This document shows positions 43,173-52,488 of a stretch of DNA of 64,000 nucleotides, piece after piece; within the stretch, counting starts at the first letter, position 1, and every line of letters begins with the position of its first letter. The stretch is from assembly GCA_051747265.1 (NCBI GenBank), contig JBNJFY010000001.1, positions 1,025,570-1,089,569 on the forward strand. The letters are read 5' to 3'. Below the pieces are notes generated by a model that saw only the letters and a program-made list of their open reading frames with translations, did no database searches and had not been told where the DNA came from. This stretch comes from JBNJFY01 sp051747265. GTDB lineage: Bacteria; Bacteroidota; Rhodothermia; Balneolales; Balneolaceae. Position numbers and translations under genes: made by a program.

Positions 43173-43511
43173 TTATACTGAATTTTTGAGCAAGGTGAGT
43201 ACCATATCTGTGGGCTCAGTAGTATGCACACTATGTGGAAGTTTCGGAGGCATGTAAACTAATAAGCCTTCCTCAATATTTTGTTTTTCATCCCCCAGTA
43301 TCAATGTTCCGCTGCCTTTGAGAAAATGAAGGGTAGCCGCGAATTTTGAGGTGTGCTCGGTGAGTTCTTCATGAGCCCCAAATTGCATTAGGGTTTGTGT
43401 ACAATGGGGCGTTTTCATCAGTGTTTTACTGTAGATTCCACCTGCGGGGACCTCATCCAACTTGATATCCTTTAATTGCACACTTATAAATTCAGTATCA
43501 GATCCATTCAT
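43173..43511 (-). CDS. Cupin domain protein (112 aa)
   Basis: Start at the ATG at 43511, overlapping the DUF2249 stop as ATGA, which supports translational coupling. A single small beta-barrel: KTPHCTQTLMQFGAHEELTEHTSKF, FLKGSGTLILGDEKQNIEEG, LVYMPPKLPHSVHTTE. The two cupin motifs keep His and Glu ligands (EHTS, PHSVH). Small cupins of this kind occur beside NO and hemerythrin genes. The bound ligand is unknown. Cytoplasmic. Confidence 0.87.
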   Translation of the reverse strand: MNGSDTEFISVQLKDIKLDEVPAGGIYSKTLMKTPHCTQTLMQFGAHEELTEHTSKFAATLHFLKGSGTLILGDEKQNIEEGLLVYMPPKLPHSVHTTEPTDMVLTLLKNSV

Positions 43512-43762
43512 AATTCTTGTGTTTTGGTGATGTTCACTCTCCATACCTCCGGCCCTTCTTCCAACGCATTCCATTCGTAGGTACCGCTAAACTCATAATC
43601 AAATTGATAATGAAGTGGCCGGGGATTATGATCATGAATCAACTGCATGGTTTCCCCTGGATGTAACGCCTTAAACGCATCAAATATGGTGGGATGCTTT
43701 AACTGCGCGGACAGTTTGCGCACATCAATTTCCTTGCTAATCCTCACTTTATGATCAGTCAT
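43508..43762 (-). CDS. DUF2249 domain protein (84 aa)
   Basis: 84 residues showing the DUF2249 signature: IDVRKLSAQLKHPTIFDAFKAL, LIHDHNPRPLHYQFDYEFSG and EEGPEVWRVNI. The domain recurs in operons for nitric-oxide reduction, hemerythrins and denitrification, though its activity is not established. It is the first gene of the seven-gene minus-strand operon and overlaps the cupin gene. Its promoter lies between 43763 and the repeat at 43858; I see no clear FNR or NsrR site there. Confidence 0.9.
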   Translation of the reverse strand: MTDHKVRISKEIDVRKLSAQLKHPTIFDAFKALHPGETMQLIHDHNPRPLHYQFDYEFSGTYEWNALEEGPEVWRVNITKTQEL

Positions 43763-43857
43763 TACTGGATATCCAATTTGGGAATACTTCCTATTTTAAG
43801 ACTTTCAACTCTTTAACCAAAGCAGAACTTCCAATTGCCAGCTTTCCCCTACATTTT

Positions 43858-44053
43858 CAGTGTGTCAGTGCTTCAGTGTGTCAGTGTGTCAGAGGATTTA
43901 TGCTGGTTAGTAATTATGAGCTCATAAATAATTCTCTGCTGATAATAGATTTCCGGAAATTTATTATCAGCAGGTGAAGTACTCTTGGTTTCGTAATTCA
44001 CTCATAGCAAGCCCCATTTGACACACTGAAGCACTGACACACTGAATCACTGA
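43858..44053. repeat. Inverted tandem-repeat element, CAGTGTGT type (locus 2)
   Basis: Left arm 43858-43892 (CAGTGTGTCAGTGCTTCAGT), right arm about 44019-44053 (GACACACTGAAGCACTGACA). It is the same arm type as the element at 342-512, though the spacers differ apart from a shared AGCCC near the right arm. Confidence 0.85.
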
Positions 44054-44059
44054 TATAAA

Positions 44060-44092
44060 AAAAACCCAGTGCCGTTGCCGACACCGGGCTCT
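44060..44092 (-). terminator. Terminator of the M14 carboxypeptidase gene
   Basis: On the minus strand, AGCCCGGTGTCGGCAACGGC then ACTGGG with a following T run of seven. Stem of about 10 bp with a mismatch, directly after the carboxypeptidase gene. Confidence 0.88.
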
Positions 44093-44117
44093 ATTCGGAG
44101 TTATATGGAAGTAGAAA

Positions 44118-46736
44118 TTAGTAGGCGCTGGCTGAGGATCCGCTGATGGTTTGGCCGAAGAAGATGGCGTTCATGAATAACTTGTTGGTTCCGTACCAGA
44201 AGGCGCGGAAGTTGGGGTTATCCACCATGTTGATCACTTTGCCACTACCCACCGATTCGACCACGATGCCGGCCGTACCTTTCAGCATGGCTTCGTTCTC
44301 CTCGGAGATATATCCGCTGAATAACGGATCGTTGGTGTAACGCAGCGGACTGGCGTAGGCGTTCTTAGACGGTTTCATGAACAACGTGCTGTTACGAAAC
44401 ACCGTCATGTTAGGATCATTGAATCCGTAACCCAATGGGTGGGTCAGATCCAGGGTGTTGTTGAAGATCGCTCCCCCGATGTATTGTGCGCCGCTAGCAT
44501 TAGATAGATCCACATAACGCTTCATCTCGGGGATTTCATCCGATTCCTCTTCTGATTTGAACTCAATGTTGGTGAGTCCATTATTAGCCGCCCAACGAGT
44601 AGCATATTTCGTGGTAATCAGCGTGTTACCATCTTGTAACCATCGTTTCATTTTTTCCACCGTACCTTCATCCAGATCACCATAGCCGCCATTGACCATC
44701 ACGATCACGTTATAACGATCCAGATCCATCCAATTCAGGCGGTTCACTTCAATGAGACTCGGCGCCATTCCGTAGCGTTGATCCAGCAGATGCCAGACTT
44801 CCCCGGCTTCGTACTGACTGACGCCACCCCCGACTAATAGTGCCACTTCCGGCTTCTCCAGCTCTTCGAAGGTGCGTGAGCCCAAGTCGATACCTTGACC
44901 GGTGAGTCCGGTATCCACACCATAGATTTCAATACCATCTTCATTGGCAATGGTCTGCATGATGGAGCGAATCTTATCACTCTCTTCTTTCTGGATCCCC
45001 ATGGAGACCATGATGGTACCGTAGTCATAATTGCGACCATCTAGCGTAAATGGTTTGGCGGCTACTTTCACCTTCACACCGGCGCTCATCAAACGATTGA
45101 CCGCGCGGGGCGCGTAATATTCATCCCATTCAAATAAATAAGCATAGGTATCATTAGAAGTGTTGAGGGAGCCAGTCGGCATTACCGGATCAATCACAAT
45201 CGATCCCAATTGATCCTTATCAAAATCACGGCGATTGAGTTCCGCGTAGGGCATATTAAACGATGCCATCAGGTTAAAAGAAGACACATCGTAGAACAAG
45301 CTGTCTTGGAAACTGGTGCGTTTCTCAAAAACCGCTTTAATCAATTTATACTGATTTTGATTGGTGGGAATAATGAACGATTCGCCGGCATTAAACTGCT
45401 TACCATTCGCCGATACCGTTTCACCCAACTGGTACACTTGCACCTGATGACGTCGCATCAGATCAACCAAATGGTAGGTTCTGGCTCGGTCGGATTGATC
45501 ACCAAACACATACGCCTTGGTGCGATCATCATCGGCTTCATCCAGCGCTTCTTTATAAAACTTGCGCATGTGTTTATGCAGATCCACCCGCATGTTTTGC
45601 ATGGCTTCTAAGGTAGAAAAGGAGGTCTCAATCTGATTCTTGATGGTGAAGGGGAATTGCACCACTCCATGAATACTCTCCTGGGCGTGACCACGCGAAC
45701 TGCCCTGCTCAAACAGAATACCAATGGAACCATTTACATCCGGATAGGTGGACCCTTTACCGTAGTAGTAATCATCAAAACTTTCTCTGGAATAGTAGAG
45801 AGCCTTCCGTTCGTTCAACTTACTTGCGTGATACTCGGCGATCTCCCCGGTCAGATCCTGATTACGCTGGGGGGTAATAGGGTGCGTGCGCGAGGGAATG
45901 CCCGGCTGAAAGAAAAAGGTAGAATTGGTGCCCATCTCATGATGGTCGGTCAATACGTTGGGCTTCCATAGATGGAATTGCTCCAATCGGCCTTTGCTTT
46001 CCGGATGTTGCTGCAGCAGCCAATCGCGGTTCAGATCAAACCAGTAGTGATTGGTCCGTCCACTGGGCCAGCCTTGGTTGTGTTCCCGACTATTAGGATC
46101 AGTAACCAATTGTTTGCCTTTGTGGGTATTCGCCCAGTGCGCAAATCGGTTCATGCCATCCGGATTGATACTCACATCCATCAGGATCACCGTATTATCC
46201 AATTGATCTTCAATGGTAGAACCTTGTGCGGCAGCCAGGTGATAAGCCACCACCATAGAGGCATTCACACCGCTGGGTTCATCTCCGTGCACGCTATAAC
46301 CCATCCACACCACACCGGGCATCTCATCCACATTCAAAGAACCGGATTGTTGAGGATCGGTCAGTTTAACATGCTCCTCGCGAATCTGATCAATGTTTTG
46401 CTGATTCTCGGGCGAGGTGATGGTTAACAGCACCAAAGGGCGATGTTCATAGGTGCGTGCGTATTCGGTAATGGTCACCCGATCGGAAGCTTCGGCCAGG
46501 GCGTACACATAATCCACCAGCTGATCGTGGCGTACATGCCATTCCCCCACATTGTAGCCTAACACGGATTCGGGAGTGGGAATATCCGAATCGTAGGTCA
46601 CATCAGTAGGTAGATAATAATCTAAAGAGGCTTCGGCTTGATCGGCGTCCAATTGTGCCCAGGCCAGACTCGGCAACAATAACAGCGTCATCAACCAAAA
46701 ACCGAATCGATGAACAAAGCGAGATCCTGCTTTCAT
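44118..46736 (-). CDS. Secreted M14 zinc carboxypeptidase (872 aa)
   Basis: A signal peptide (FWLMTLLLLPSLAWAQ) precedes an M14 domain. YSVHGDEPSG gives ligands H150 and E153, and the third His is in NVLTDHHEMGTN; MDVSINPDGMNRFAHW is the usual M14 strand. After about residue 400 the chain continues with domains of unknown type, including KMKRWLQDGNTLITTKYATR like a glutamine-amidotransferase-type fold often attached to these peptidases. Family members are common secreted peptidases in Bacteroidota relatives. It ends in a good terminator. A role in peptide nutrition is inferred. Confidence 0.92.
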   Translation of the reverse strand: MKAGSRFVHRFGFWLMTLLLLPSLAWAQLDADQAEASLDYYLPTDVTYDSDIPTPESVLGYNVGEWHVRHDQLVDYVYALAEASDRVTITEYARTYEHRPLVLLTITSPENQQNIDQIREEHVKLTDPQQSGSLNVDEMPGVVWMGYSVHGDEPSGVNASMVVAYHLAAAQGSTIEDQLDNTVILMDVSINPDGMNRFAHWANTHKGKQLVTDPNSREHNQGWPSGRTNHYWFDLNRDWLLQQHPESKGRLEQFHLWKPNVLTDHHEMGTNSTFFFQPGIPSRTHPITPQRNQDLTGEIAEYHASKLNERKALYYSRESFDDYYYGKGSTYPDVNGSIGILFEQGSSRGHAQESIHGVVQFPFTIKNQIETSFSTLEAMQNMRVDLHKHMRKFYKEALDEADDDRTKAYVFGDQSDRARTYHLVDLMRRHQVQVYQLGETVSANGKQFNAGESFIIPTNQNQYKLIKAVFEKRTSFQDSLFYDVSSFNLMASFNMPYAELNRRDFDKDQLGSIVIDPVMPTGSLNTSNDTYAYLFEWDEYYAPRAVNRLMSAGVKVKVAAKPFTLDGRNYDYGTIMVSMGIQKEESDKIRSIMQTIANEDGIEIYGVDTGLTGQGIDLGSRTFEELEKPEVALLVGGGVSQYEAGEVWHLLDQRYGMAPSLIEVNRLNWMDLDRYNVIVMVNGGYGDLDEGTVEKMKRWLQDGNTLITTKYATRWAANNGLTNIEFKSEEESDEIPEMKRYVDLSNASGAQYIGGAIFNNTLDLTHPLGYGFNDPNMTVFRNSTLFMKPSKNAYASPLRYTNDPLFSGYISEENEAMLKGTAGIVVESVGSGKVINMVDNPNFRAFWYGTNKLFMNAIFFGQTISGSSASAY

Positions 46737-46880
46737 AGATGGAAATAGGTTTAAAGATTAATAGATATTTGTTTTATGGCCTAATGGTATTAAATCTAAG
46801 ATAGCTTTGGCTTTCATTTTTCAAGTATTTACAATCAAAAAGGGAATACAAAACACGTAAAACGAAACAGGGCAGGGGAA

Positions 46881-48182
46881 ATGAATCAAGAATCAACCGA
46901 ACAAACAGGAATTCGCTGGGCAACCTTTAAACATTCATTGGGACCCGGCTTGATCATGGCGGCTGCGGCGATTGGCGTTTCTCATTTGGTTCAGTCAACC
47001 CGTGCCGGCGCGAATTTTGGGTTTGCCTTGTTAGGTTTTGTGCTCCTGGCCAATCTGTTTAAGTACCCTTTTCTGGAATTCGGTCCGCGCTATGCCATAT
47101 CCACCGGCGAAAGCATGTTGGAAGGATATAAACGATTGGGCAACTGGGCGTTGGCCATATATTTGCTATTCACCTTGGGCACCATGTTCGCGGTTCAGGC
47201 GGCCGTGACTATGGTAACCGCCACACTATTTGCCGAAATCACCGGCTGGGCATTATCCCCGGTTATCTGGAGTGCCATCATCTTAACCGTGTGTATTCTG
47301 ATTCTGCTACGTGGAGAGTATTCCGCTCTGGATGGCACCATCAAAGCCATGATGATTCTATTAGCCGGATCTACCCTCATCGCGGTCATTGCCGCTCTAT
47401 TCCAGCCCAACGCCTTACCCCAAACCGAACCACCCTCTATCTGGACCATTGGGGGAATCTCCTTTGTCATCGCGCTAATGGGTTGGATGCCCATTCCCAT
47501 CGACGGGGCCGCCTGGCATTCGGTGTGGACCCTGGAACGAACCAAACAGACCCAATACCGTCCCCAGCTCAAAGAGTCCCTGCTCGATTTTAACATCGGC
47601 TATATCGGAGCGGCCATATTGGCCCTGCTTTTTTTAAGCTTGGGTGCCTTAGTTATGTTCGGCCAGGATATCGCATTTGCCTCCAGCGGGGCCGCCTTCG
47701 CTCAGCAACTCATTGAACTGTACACCGATACGCTGGGCGGATGGAGCTACTGGCTGATCGCCATGGCCGCGGTCACTACTATGTTCAGCACTACCATTAC
47801 GGTCACCGATGCCTACCCCCGGGTATTAAGCCGCATGTATTTCATAGTAAGCGAAGGGGTTAGTGAAGTGGCCGGTGAATCAAAAGTAAATCCCTTCCAA
47901 TCGCGATTATACCAGCTACTGTTGGTGATTATTTCCATTATTTCCCTATTATTCATGGCGCTATTGGGGAAAAGCTTTACCTTTTTAATCGATTTGGCTA
48001 CTACCCTCTCCTTCCTGACCGCTCCAGTGTTGGCATTTTTAAATTATCGGTTGGTCACCAATGAGGTGATGCCTGAACACGGCCAACCCCAGCCTTGGCT
48101 GCGTTGGTTGAGTTTCAGTGGGTTACTATTCCTGACTGGATTCGCTTTGCTATATTTATACTGGTTAATTCAGTACAGTTAA
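46881..48182 (+). CDS. NRAMP-like transporter with altered metal motif (433 aa)
   Basis: AGGGGAA just upstream supports the ATG at 46881. Eleven helices in the LeuT-like NRAMP arrangement. GPGLIMAAAAIGVSHLVQST is TM1, where classic carriers have DPGN; here the site reads GVSH. TM6, normally MPH, reads GWMPIPIDGAAWHS. The usual Asp and Asn metal ligands are therefore absent, so it is an NRAMP relative and not a proven Mn/Fe carrier. It belongs to the inner membrane; the transported ion is unknown. Immediately followed by a short gap and the PAQR gene. Confidence 0.82.
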   Translation: MNQESTEQTGIRWATFKHSLGPGLIMAAAAIGVSHLVQSTRAGANFGFALLGFVLLANLFKYPFLEFGPRYAISTGESMLEGYKRLGNWALAIYLLFTLGTMFAVQAAVTMVTATLFAEITGWALSPVIWSAIILTVCILILLRGEYSALDGTIKAMMILLAGSTLIAVIAALFQPNALPQTEPPSIWTIGGISFVIALMGWMPIPIDGAAWHSVWTLERTKQTQYRPQLKESLLDFNIGYIGAAILALLFLSLGALVMFGQDIAFASSGAAFAQQLIELYTDTLGGWSYWLIAMAAVTTMFSTTITVTDAYPRVLSRMYFIVSEGVSEVAGESKVNPFQSRLYQLLLVIISIISLLFMALLGKSFTFLIDLATTLSFLTAPVLAFLNYRLVTNEVMPEHGQPQPWLRWLSFSGLLFLTGFALLYLYWLIQYS

Positions 48183-48316
48183 GTACTCAAGAAACTTCCA
48201 CCGTAGGGAGCGATTTGATAGGATTTTCCATAATATTTATGGTCAGTTGATCGTATTATGTGTTCCAGACGAATGTACATGGGCGTTACTATTCTGATAT
48301 CCCAAAACTCTATCCC

Positions 48317-48979
48317 ATGAAAAAAATCATTGCCTCCATACGCGAGCCTGTCAACGGATTGACCCATGGCATCGGCGCTATTCTATCCCTGATAGGGTTG
48401 GTGTTATTGCTCATCGAAGCTCTTGAGATCGGATCGGTCAGTCATATTTTAGCCTTCTCTATCTTTGGATCCAGTATGGTATTGCTCTATACCTCCTCTT
48501 CGCTCTACCACTCCCTGAATGTAAAAGAGCGGACCCTGGGCTGGCTCCAAAAACTGGATCACAGCATGATTTACGTGCTCATCGCCGGAACGTATACGCC
48601 GGTTTGCTTACTAGTGCTGGAAGATACCTGGGGATGGACCATGTTTGGGATCATCTGGAGTCTGGCTGTAGTGGGCATAATCATAAAACTAACCTGGTTC
48701 GATGCTCCTCGCTGGTTGTCAACCGCTTTCTATTTGGGGTTGGGTTGGTTGGCGGTTCTCATTTTTCCCCAGATGATTGAATTGGCTTCTGTAGAATTTA
48801 TGATTTGGATTGCTATCGGTGGAGCGGCCTATACCATTGGAGCGATTATTTACGGAACCAAGAAACCCGATCCGCTCCCTAAAGTATTTGGATTTCATGA
48901 AATATGGCATCTATTTGTGATGGCAGGAACATTCTCACATTTCTGGGCCATTTATGACCATATCAGTATCGTCGGCTAA
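48317..48979 (+). CDS. trhA: Hemolysin III / PAQR family membrane protein
   Basis: I start at the ATG at 48317 (220 aa), where the family N-terminus REPVNGLTHGIGAILSLIG begins. Seven helices. Conserved PAQR residues include SSSLYHSL in helix 2, KLDHSMIYVLIAGTYTP and the C-terminal EIWHLFVMAGTFSHFWAIY, whose His residues bind zinc. The bacterial members regulate membrane lipid composition rather than lyse cells. Its last 26 bases overlap the start of the large surface-protein gene, a sign of coupling. Confidence 0.9.
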   Translation: MKKIIASIREPVNGLTHGIGAILSLIGLVLLLIEALEIGSVSHILAFSIFGSSMVLLYTSSSLYHSLNVKERTLGWLQKLDHSMIYVLIAGTYTPVCLLVLEDTWGWTMFGIIWSLAVVGIIIKLTWFDAPRWLSTAFYLGLGWLAVLIFPQMIELASVEFMIWIAIGGAAYTIGAIIYGTKKPDPLPKVFGFHEIWHLFVMAGTFSHFWAIYDHISIVG

Positions 48980-51884
48980 ATTATATCATATTATTCCTTT
49001 TGCTCGTTTTTATCATTGGGTTTCGCTGTTCAGCATCCTGCTGCTACTGGGGATTACCACCGCTTCGACTAATGCCCAATCCTATGAGAATCAATACCGC
49101 CCACCGGTAGAGTGGCAACAGATTCTCACCGAACACTTTCGCATTATTTATCCGGCCGGAGCCGATTCAGCAGCCCAACGAACCGCCGCCCTACTCCACA
49201 CCCACTATGATGAAGCCCAACAACTGGTTGGGGGATCACTCCGAAAATTCCCCGTGGTGCTAAATCCGGAAAATGATCGCTCCAACGGTTTTGTCACTCC
49301 CTATAACTTTCGCATGGAAGTGGAGCTTGCCCCCATCCGTGGCAAAACACTCTCCCCTAAAAGCGGTGATTGGCTGAACACTGTGATGCCCCATGAGCTG
49401 ATTCACGCATTGCATCTGAATGAAAATGAGGGTTTCAGCGCGTTTGTTAAACTGTTCGCCCCCGATTACGCCCGATCTTTTCAAACCGCGGCTCCCGGGG
49501 GGATCCTGGAAGGTATTGCCGTGGAATATGAATCCGATTACGTGCGACCGGGCGGCGGCCGCGGTCACTACGCCTATTTCACCAATCCCATCTATTCCAT
49601 CCGAGCCGAGCAAGAGCCGTGGAGCATGGGGGAATTGGTGTTTCGATCCGGGGCTACCTTACCCTACAATCGCCATTATCTGGGCGGCTATGATTTTACC
49701 GCTTGGATGCACAATACCTACGGCGATTCCGCCAGTTATAAAGCCATTGATTTTCATGGGAAGTGGCCGTTTTTAGGCTATGGGGTGGCTCTACGTCACG
49801 CTACAGGAAAATGGCCGGGTCAGCTACATGATGAATACGCGGCAGCTCGCAAAATATCAGATACGGATGTAGGAACCCCACTACATGATCCGTCTGCCCA
49901 AGTAATCAATACCTCCTTTGAAGGTGAACGGTGGCACAAACCTATCTGGATTTCGGATGATCAATTCCTAGCCTACGGTAGCTTTTACGATGCGCGTCCC
50001 GGCTTCTATCGATTTGATGTTCAGGATGGCAAGTCGGATCCCACCCTACTTTATGAAAGTGGCGAATCAGAAGATCACAGCCATACATTAATTTCTGGAA
50101 CCGATTCCCAGCAGCTACTCTTTTCGCGATATGTTCCGCATCACCGGTGGAACCAGGTCTATCAGTCAGACATTTTTTCTTTGGATCTGAATGCAGGAAA
50201 GGTTCAACAACTTGGACAAGCGGATCGATTGTATGCTCCATTCACACTGGCCAAGCAACGCTATGCCCTGCAATCCTGGAAAAATCGCAATCGATTGGTC
50301 CAACTTTCGGCTCCAACTACTGACGTGATCTATACGCCTCCGTTAAAAAGTCGGTTGATAGAAATTGTGCCCCAAGATCCCTCGGATCCCACTTCGCCGC
50401 TGGCTGTGATTGCCAATCAGGATGGGCAACAAGCGCTGTGGATCACTTCAATATCTAAAATCACCGATGATCTTAAAACAGAGCCCAATCTGTCCGTACC
50501 CAATGGCGCGGTGTTTGATTCCGACTGGCATCCCACGGAAAATCGATTACTACTGACCATTGAACGGGATTCCAGTATGCAGGTGTATGAATTTGAGGTA
50601 GCTACCAGTGAACTGAAAAAACTCACCCAAGGTACCCTCAATGCCATGGAAGCGCAGTATAGTCCGGATGGCTCTCTCATAGCCTATGTGATTCAGCAGA
50701 ACAACGAACGACGTTTGGCTACGGCTACGATTGATGAATTTCAACCTACAAATGTAGAGTTTAATACTACAACGTCGGATCAATCCGGTACATCCTACTT
50801 TTCTTCCATTCAACAGGAGTATTCCCAACGAGTGGATACCACCCAATGGAACCCATCACCCTATTCCAGTGGAATATCCTGGCTGCGTCCGCGCATTTTG
50901 TATCCCGGTTTTGAGCGCACCAACGGGTACAACAAATTTGGGTTTTCATTCATCGGAACAGATGTGTTGCAGCAAAACAGCTATGACCTGGAGCTCAGCT
51001 ATCAACTGGATCGCATGTGGTATGATTTCACCTATCGTCACAGTGGGTTCTATCCGGGTTTTGATCTCAGCTCTCGTATCTCCCCCATTTTTATTAATGA
51101 TCCCAGTTTTTATCTATTGGAGCGACGATTTGAACTAGGCATTCCCGTTCCTTTTCGGTTTGATACCAACAATCGCAGCACCAGCGCTCTGGTCCGCCCC
51201 TTTGCGGCCTTCAATCAGGTACGTATAGAGCAGGGATGGAATAATGTAGCTTACTCCGATTTTAGCCATCGACTGACCGCTGGGTTGTCCATGGGATTAA
51301 ACTATCGCCTGCAGTCCAATCCCCGCGATATCCAACCCAATGCCGGCTGGTCGATCTTTGCCGAAGCCCAACGAGACCTAACCGTAGATAATCCCACAAC
51401 AGAACCTCGAGTTGAATATCCCTCTCGTCAAGGATTCCAAGCACGATTGTCACGGTATCTGTCCTTACCATTTATGCGGCGTTGGAATCAATCCCTCAAT
51501 CTTACCGCGCGATATCTAACTCAATCAAATACCCCTATTTACAATGTAGATCCCTTGGTCAGCGACGCTTTTGATACGCTCCCCTTCGGCGGAACCATCC
51601 CTAATAATTTAGGAACCTTCAACGCTCGTTATACCATTCCACTGGCTCACATCGATGATGGCATATTGCTGCTGCCCACCTATCTCAAATCGATTTATTT
51701 GGTGGGGTTCGGATCCACAGCTACCGATCTGGATCTTGCCGATCCCTGGTCGCAGATGAAATCGGTAGTGGGAACCGGTTTACGTACACGTTTTCAATTA
51801 GGGGCCCTTCATTTCGATATCGGAATTGCTCTAACCCTGCGACCAGACACTGGGGAATGGAATTACTTCGTTGGTAGTTTCTAA
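48954..51884 (+). CDS. Large envelope protein: metallopeptidase, propeller-like and barrel domains (976 aa)
   Basis: An N-terminal hydrophobic segment (SLFSILLLLGITTASTNAQ) acts as signal peptide. Then a gluzincin-like domain: HELIH at 147-151 with GGILEGIAVEYE supplying a likely third ligand. From about 310 to 640 runs a beta-propeller-like region with WD40/TolB-type repeats (DSDWHPTENRLLLTIERDSS, EAQYSPDGSLIAYVI). The C-terminal third has amphipathic strands ending in GEWNYFVGSF with a terminal Phe, consistent with an outer-membrane barrel. The role is probably surface proteolysis or secretion; the three-part layout is inference from motifs. It overlaps trhA by 26 bp. Confidence 0.75.
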   Translation: MTISVSSAKLYHIIPFARFYHWVSLFSILLLLGITTASTNAQSYENQYRPPVEWQQILTEHFRIIYPAGADSAAQRTAALLHTHYDEAQQLVGGSLRKFPVVLNPENDRSNGFVTPYNFRMEVELAPIRGKTLSPKSGDWLNTVMPHELIHALHLNENEGFSAFVKLFAPDYARSFQTAAPGGILEGIAVEYESDYVRPGGGRGHYAYFTNPIYSIRAEQEPWSMGELVFRSGATLPYNRHYLGGYDFTAWMHNTYGDSASYKAIDFHGKWPFLGYGVALRHATGKWPGQLHDEYAAARKISDTDVGTPLHDPSAQVINTSFEGERWHKPIWISDDQFLAYGSFYDARPGFYRFDVQDGKSDPTLLYESGESEDHSHTLISGTDSQQLLFSRYVPHHRWNQVYQSDIFSLDLNAGKVQQLGQADRLYAPFTLAKQRYALQSWKNRNRLVQLSAPTTDVIYTPPLKSRLIEIVPQDPSDPTSPLAVIANQDGQQALWITSISKITDDLKTEPNLSVPNGAVFDSDWHPTENRLLLTIERDSSMQVYEFEVATSELKKLTQGTLNAMEAQYSPDGSLIAYVIQQNNERRLATATIDEFQPTNVEFNTTTSDQSGTSYFSSIQQEYSQRVDTTQWNPSPYSSGISWLRPRILYPGFERTNGYNKFGFSFIGTDVLQQNSYDLELSYQLDRMWYDFTYRHSGFYPGFDLSSRISPIFINDPSFYLLERRFELGIPVPFRFDTNNRSTSALVRPFAAFNQVRIEQGWNNVAYSDFSHRLTAGLSMGLNYRLQSNPRDIQPNAGWSIFAEAQRDLTVDNPTTEPRVEYPSRQGFQARLSRYLSLPFMRRWNQSLNLTARYLTQSNTPIYNVDPLVSDAFDTLPFGGTIPNNLGTFNARYTIPLAHIDDGILLLPTYLKSIYLVGFGSTATDLDLADPWSQMKSVVGTGLRTRFQLGALHFDIGIALTLRPDTGEWNYFVGSF

Positions 51885-51941
51885 TACCTAGATTCCGAAA
51901 CCATACAAAATTACCAGTAACCACCTAATCAGAGGAAACCT

Positions 51942-52487
51942 ATGAGATTACCCTTAAAATTTCGCTCGATCCTCATATCAGCGCTACTATTCACTTTCAC
52001 GGCTGGCCTGGCACTGGCCCAAAACGGTATGGAGCGTCGCAAAAGTCCCCTGAATATGGCTCGAGTAGAACATAACGACACCTATATCAAAATCACCTAT
52101 AGCCAACCCCAGATGAAAGGCCGAGATGTGTTCGGCAGTTTGGTTCCCTATAAACAAGTTTGGCGTACCGGAGCCAATGAAGCTACCGAGATGACGGTGA
52201 CCCAACCGATTACTATGAATGGCAAAAATGTCAAAGCCGGAACCTATGCTATCTTCTCCATTCCCATGGAAGATCAGTGGACCATTATTCTAAATTCCGA
52301 TGTAGGCCAGTGGGGAGCGTTTGGCTACAACGAAGAGTTTGATGTGTTGCGCTTTAATGTACCCACTATTCGCACCGAGGAACCCGTTGAAGTGTTTACC
52401 ATCTCATTCAGCGAGGTGGAAGACAACCAAACCACGCTGAGCATGATGTGGGAAAATACCAAAGTAGAGATCCCTATCACGTTTTAA
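51942..52487 (+). CDS. DUF2911 domain protein, exported (181 aa)
   Basis: AGAGGAAA 6 bp upstream marks the start. Signal peptide ILISALLFTFTAGLALAQ, then the DUF2911 domain with KITYSQPQMKGRDVFGSLVPYKQVWRTGANEAT and GTYAIFSIPMEDQWTIILN. The family is a secreted, beta-rich protein of unknown function, frequent in Bacteroidota and relatives. It is not in an evident operon; it follows the large envelope protein by 57 bp. Confidence 0.93.
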   Translation: MRLPLKFRSILISALLFTFTAGLALAQNGMERRKSPLNMARVEHNDTYIKITYSQPQMKGRDVFGSLVPYKQVWRTGANEATEMTVTQPITMNGKNVKAGTYAIFSIPMEDQWTIILNSDVGQWGAFGYNEEFDVLRFNVPTIRTEEPVEVFTISFSEVEDNQTTLSMMWENTKVEIPITF

Positions 52488-52488
52488 A

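Noticed and set aside
45972..46427. Plus-strand frame of 151 codons opposite the carboxypeptidase
   Set aside because: It lies antisense inside a clear M14 gene and shows no independent features.
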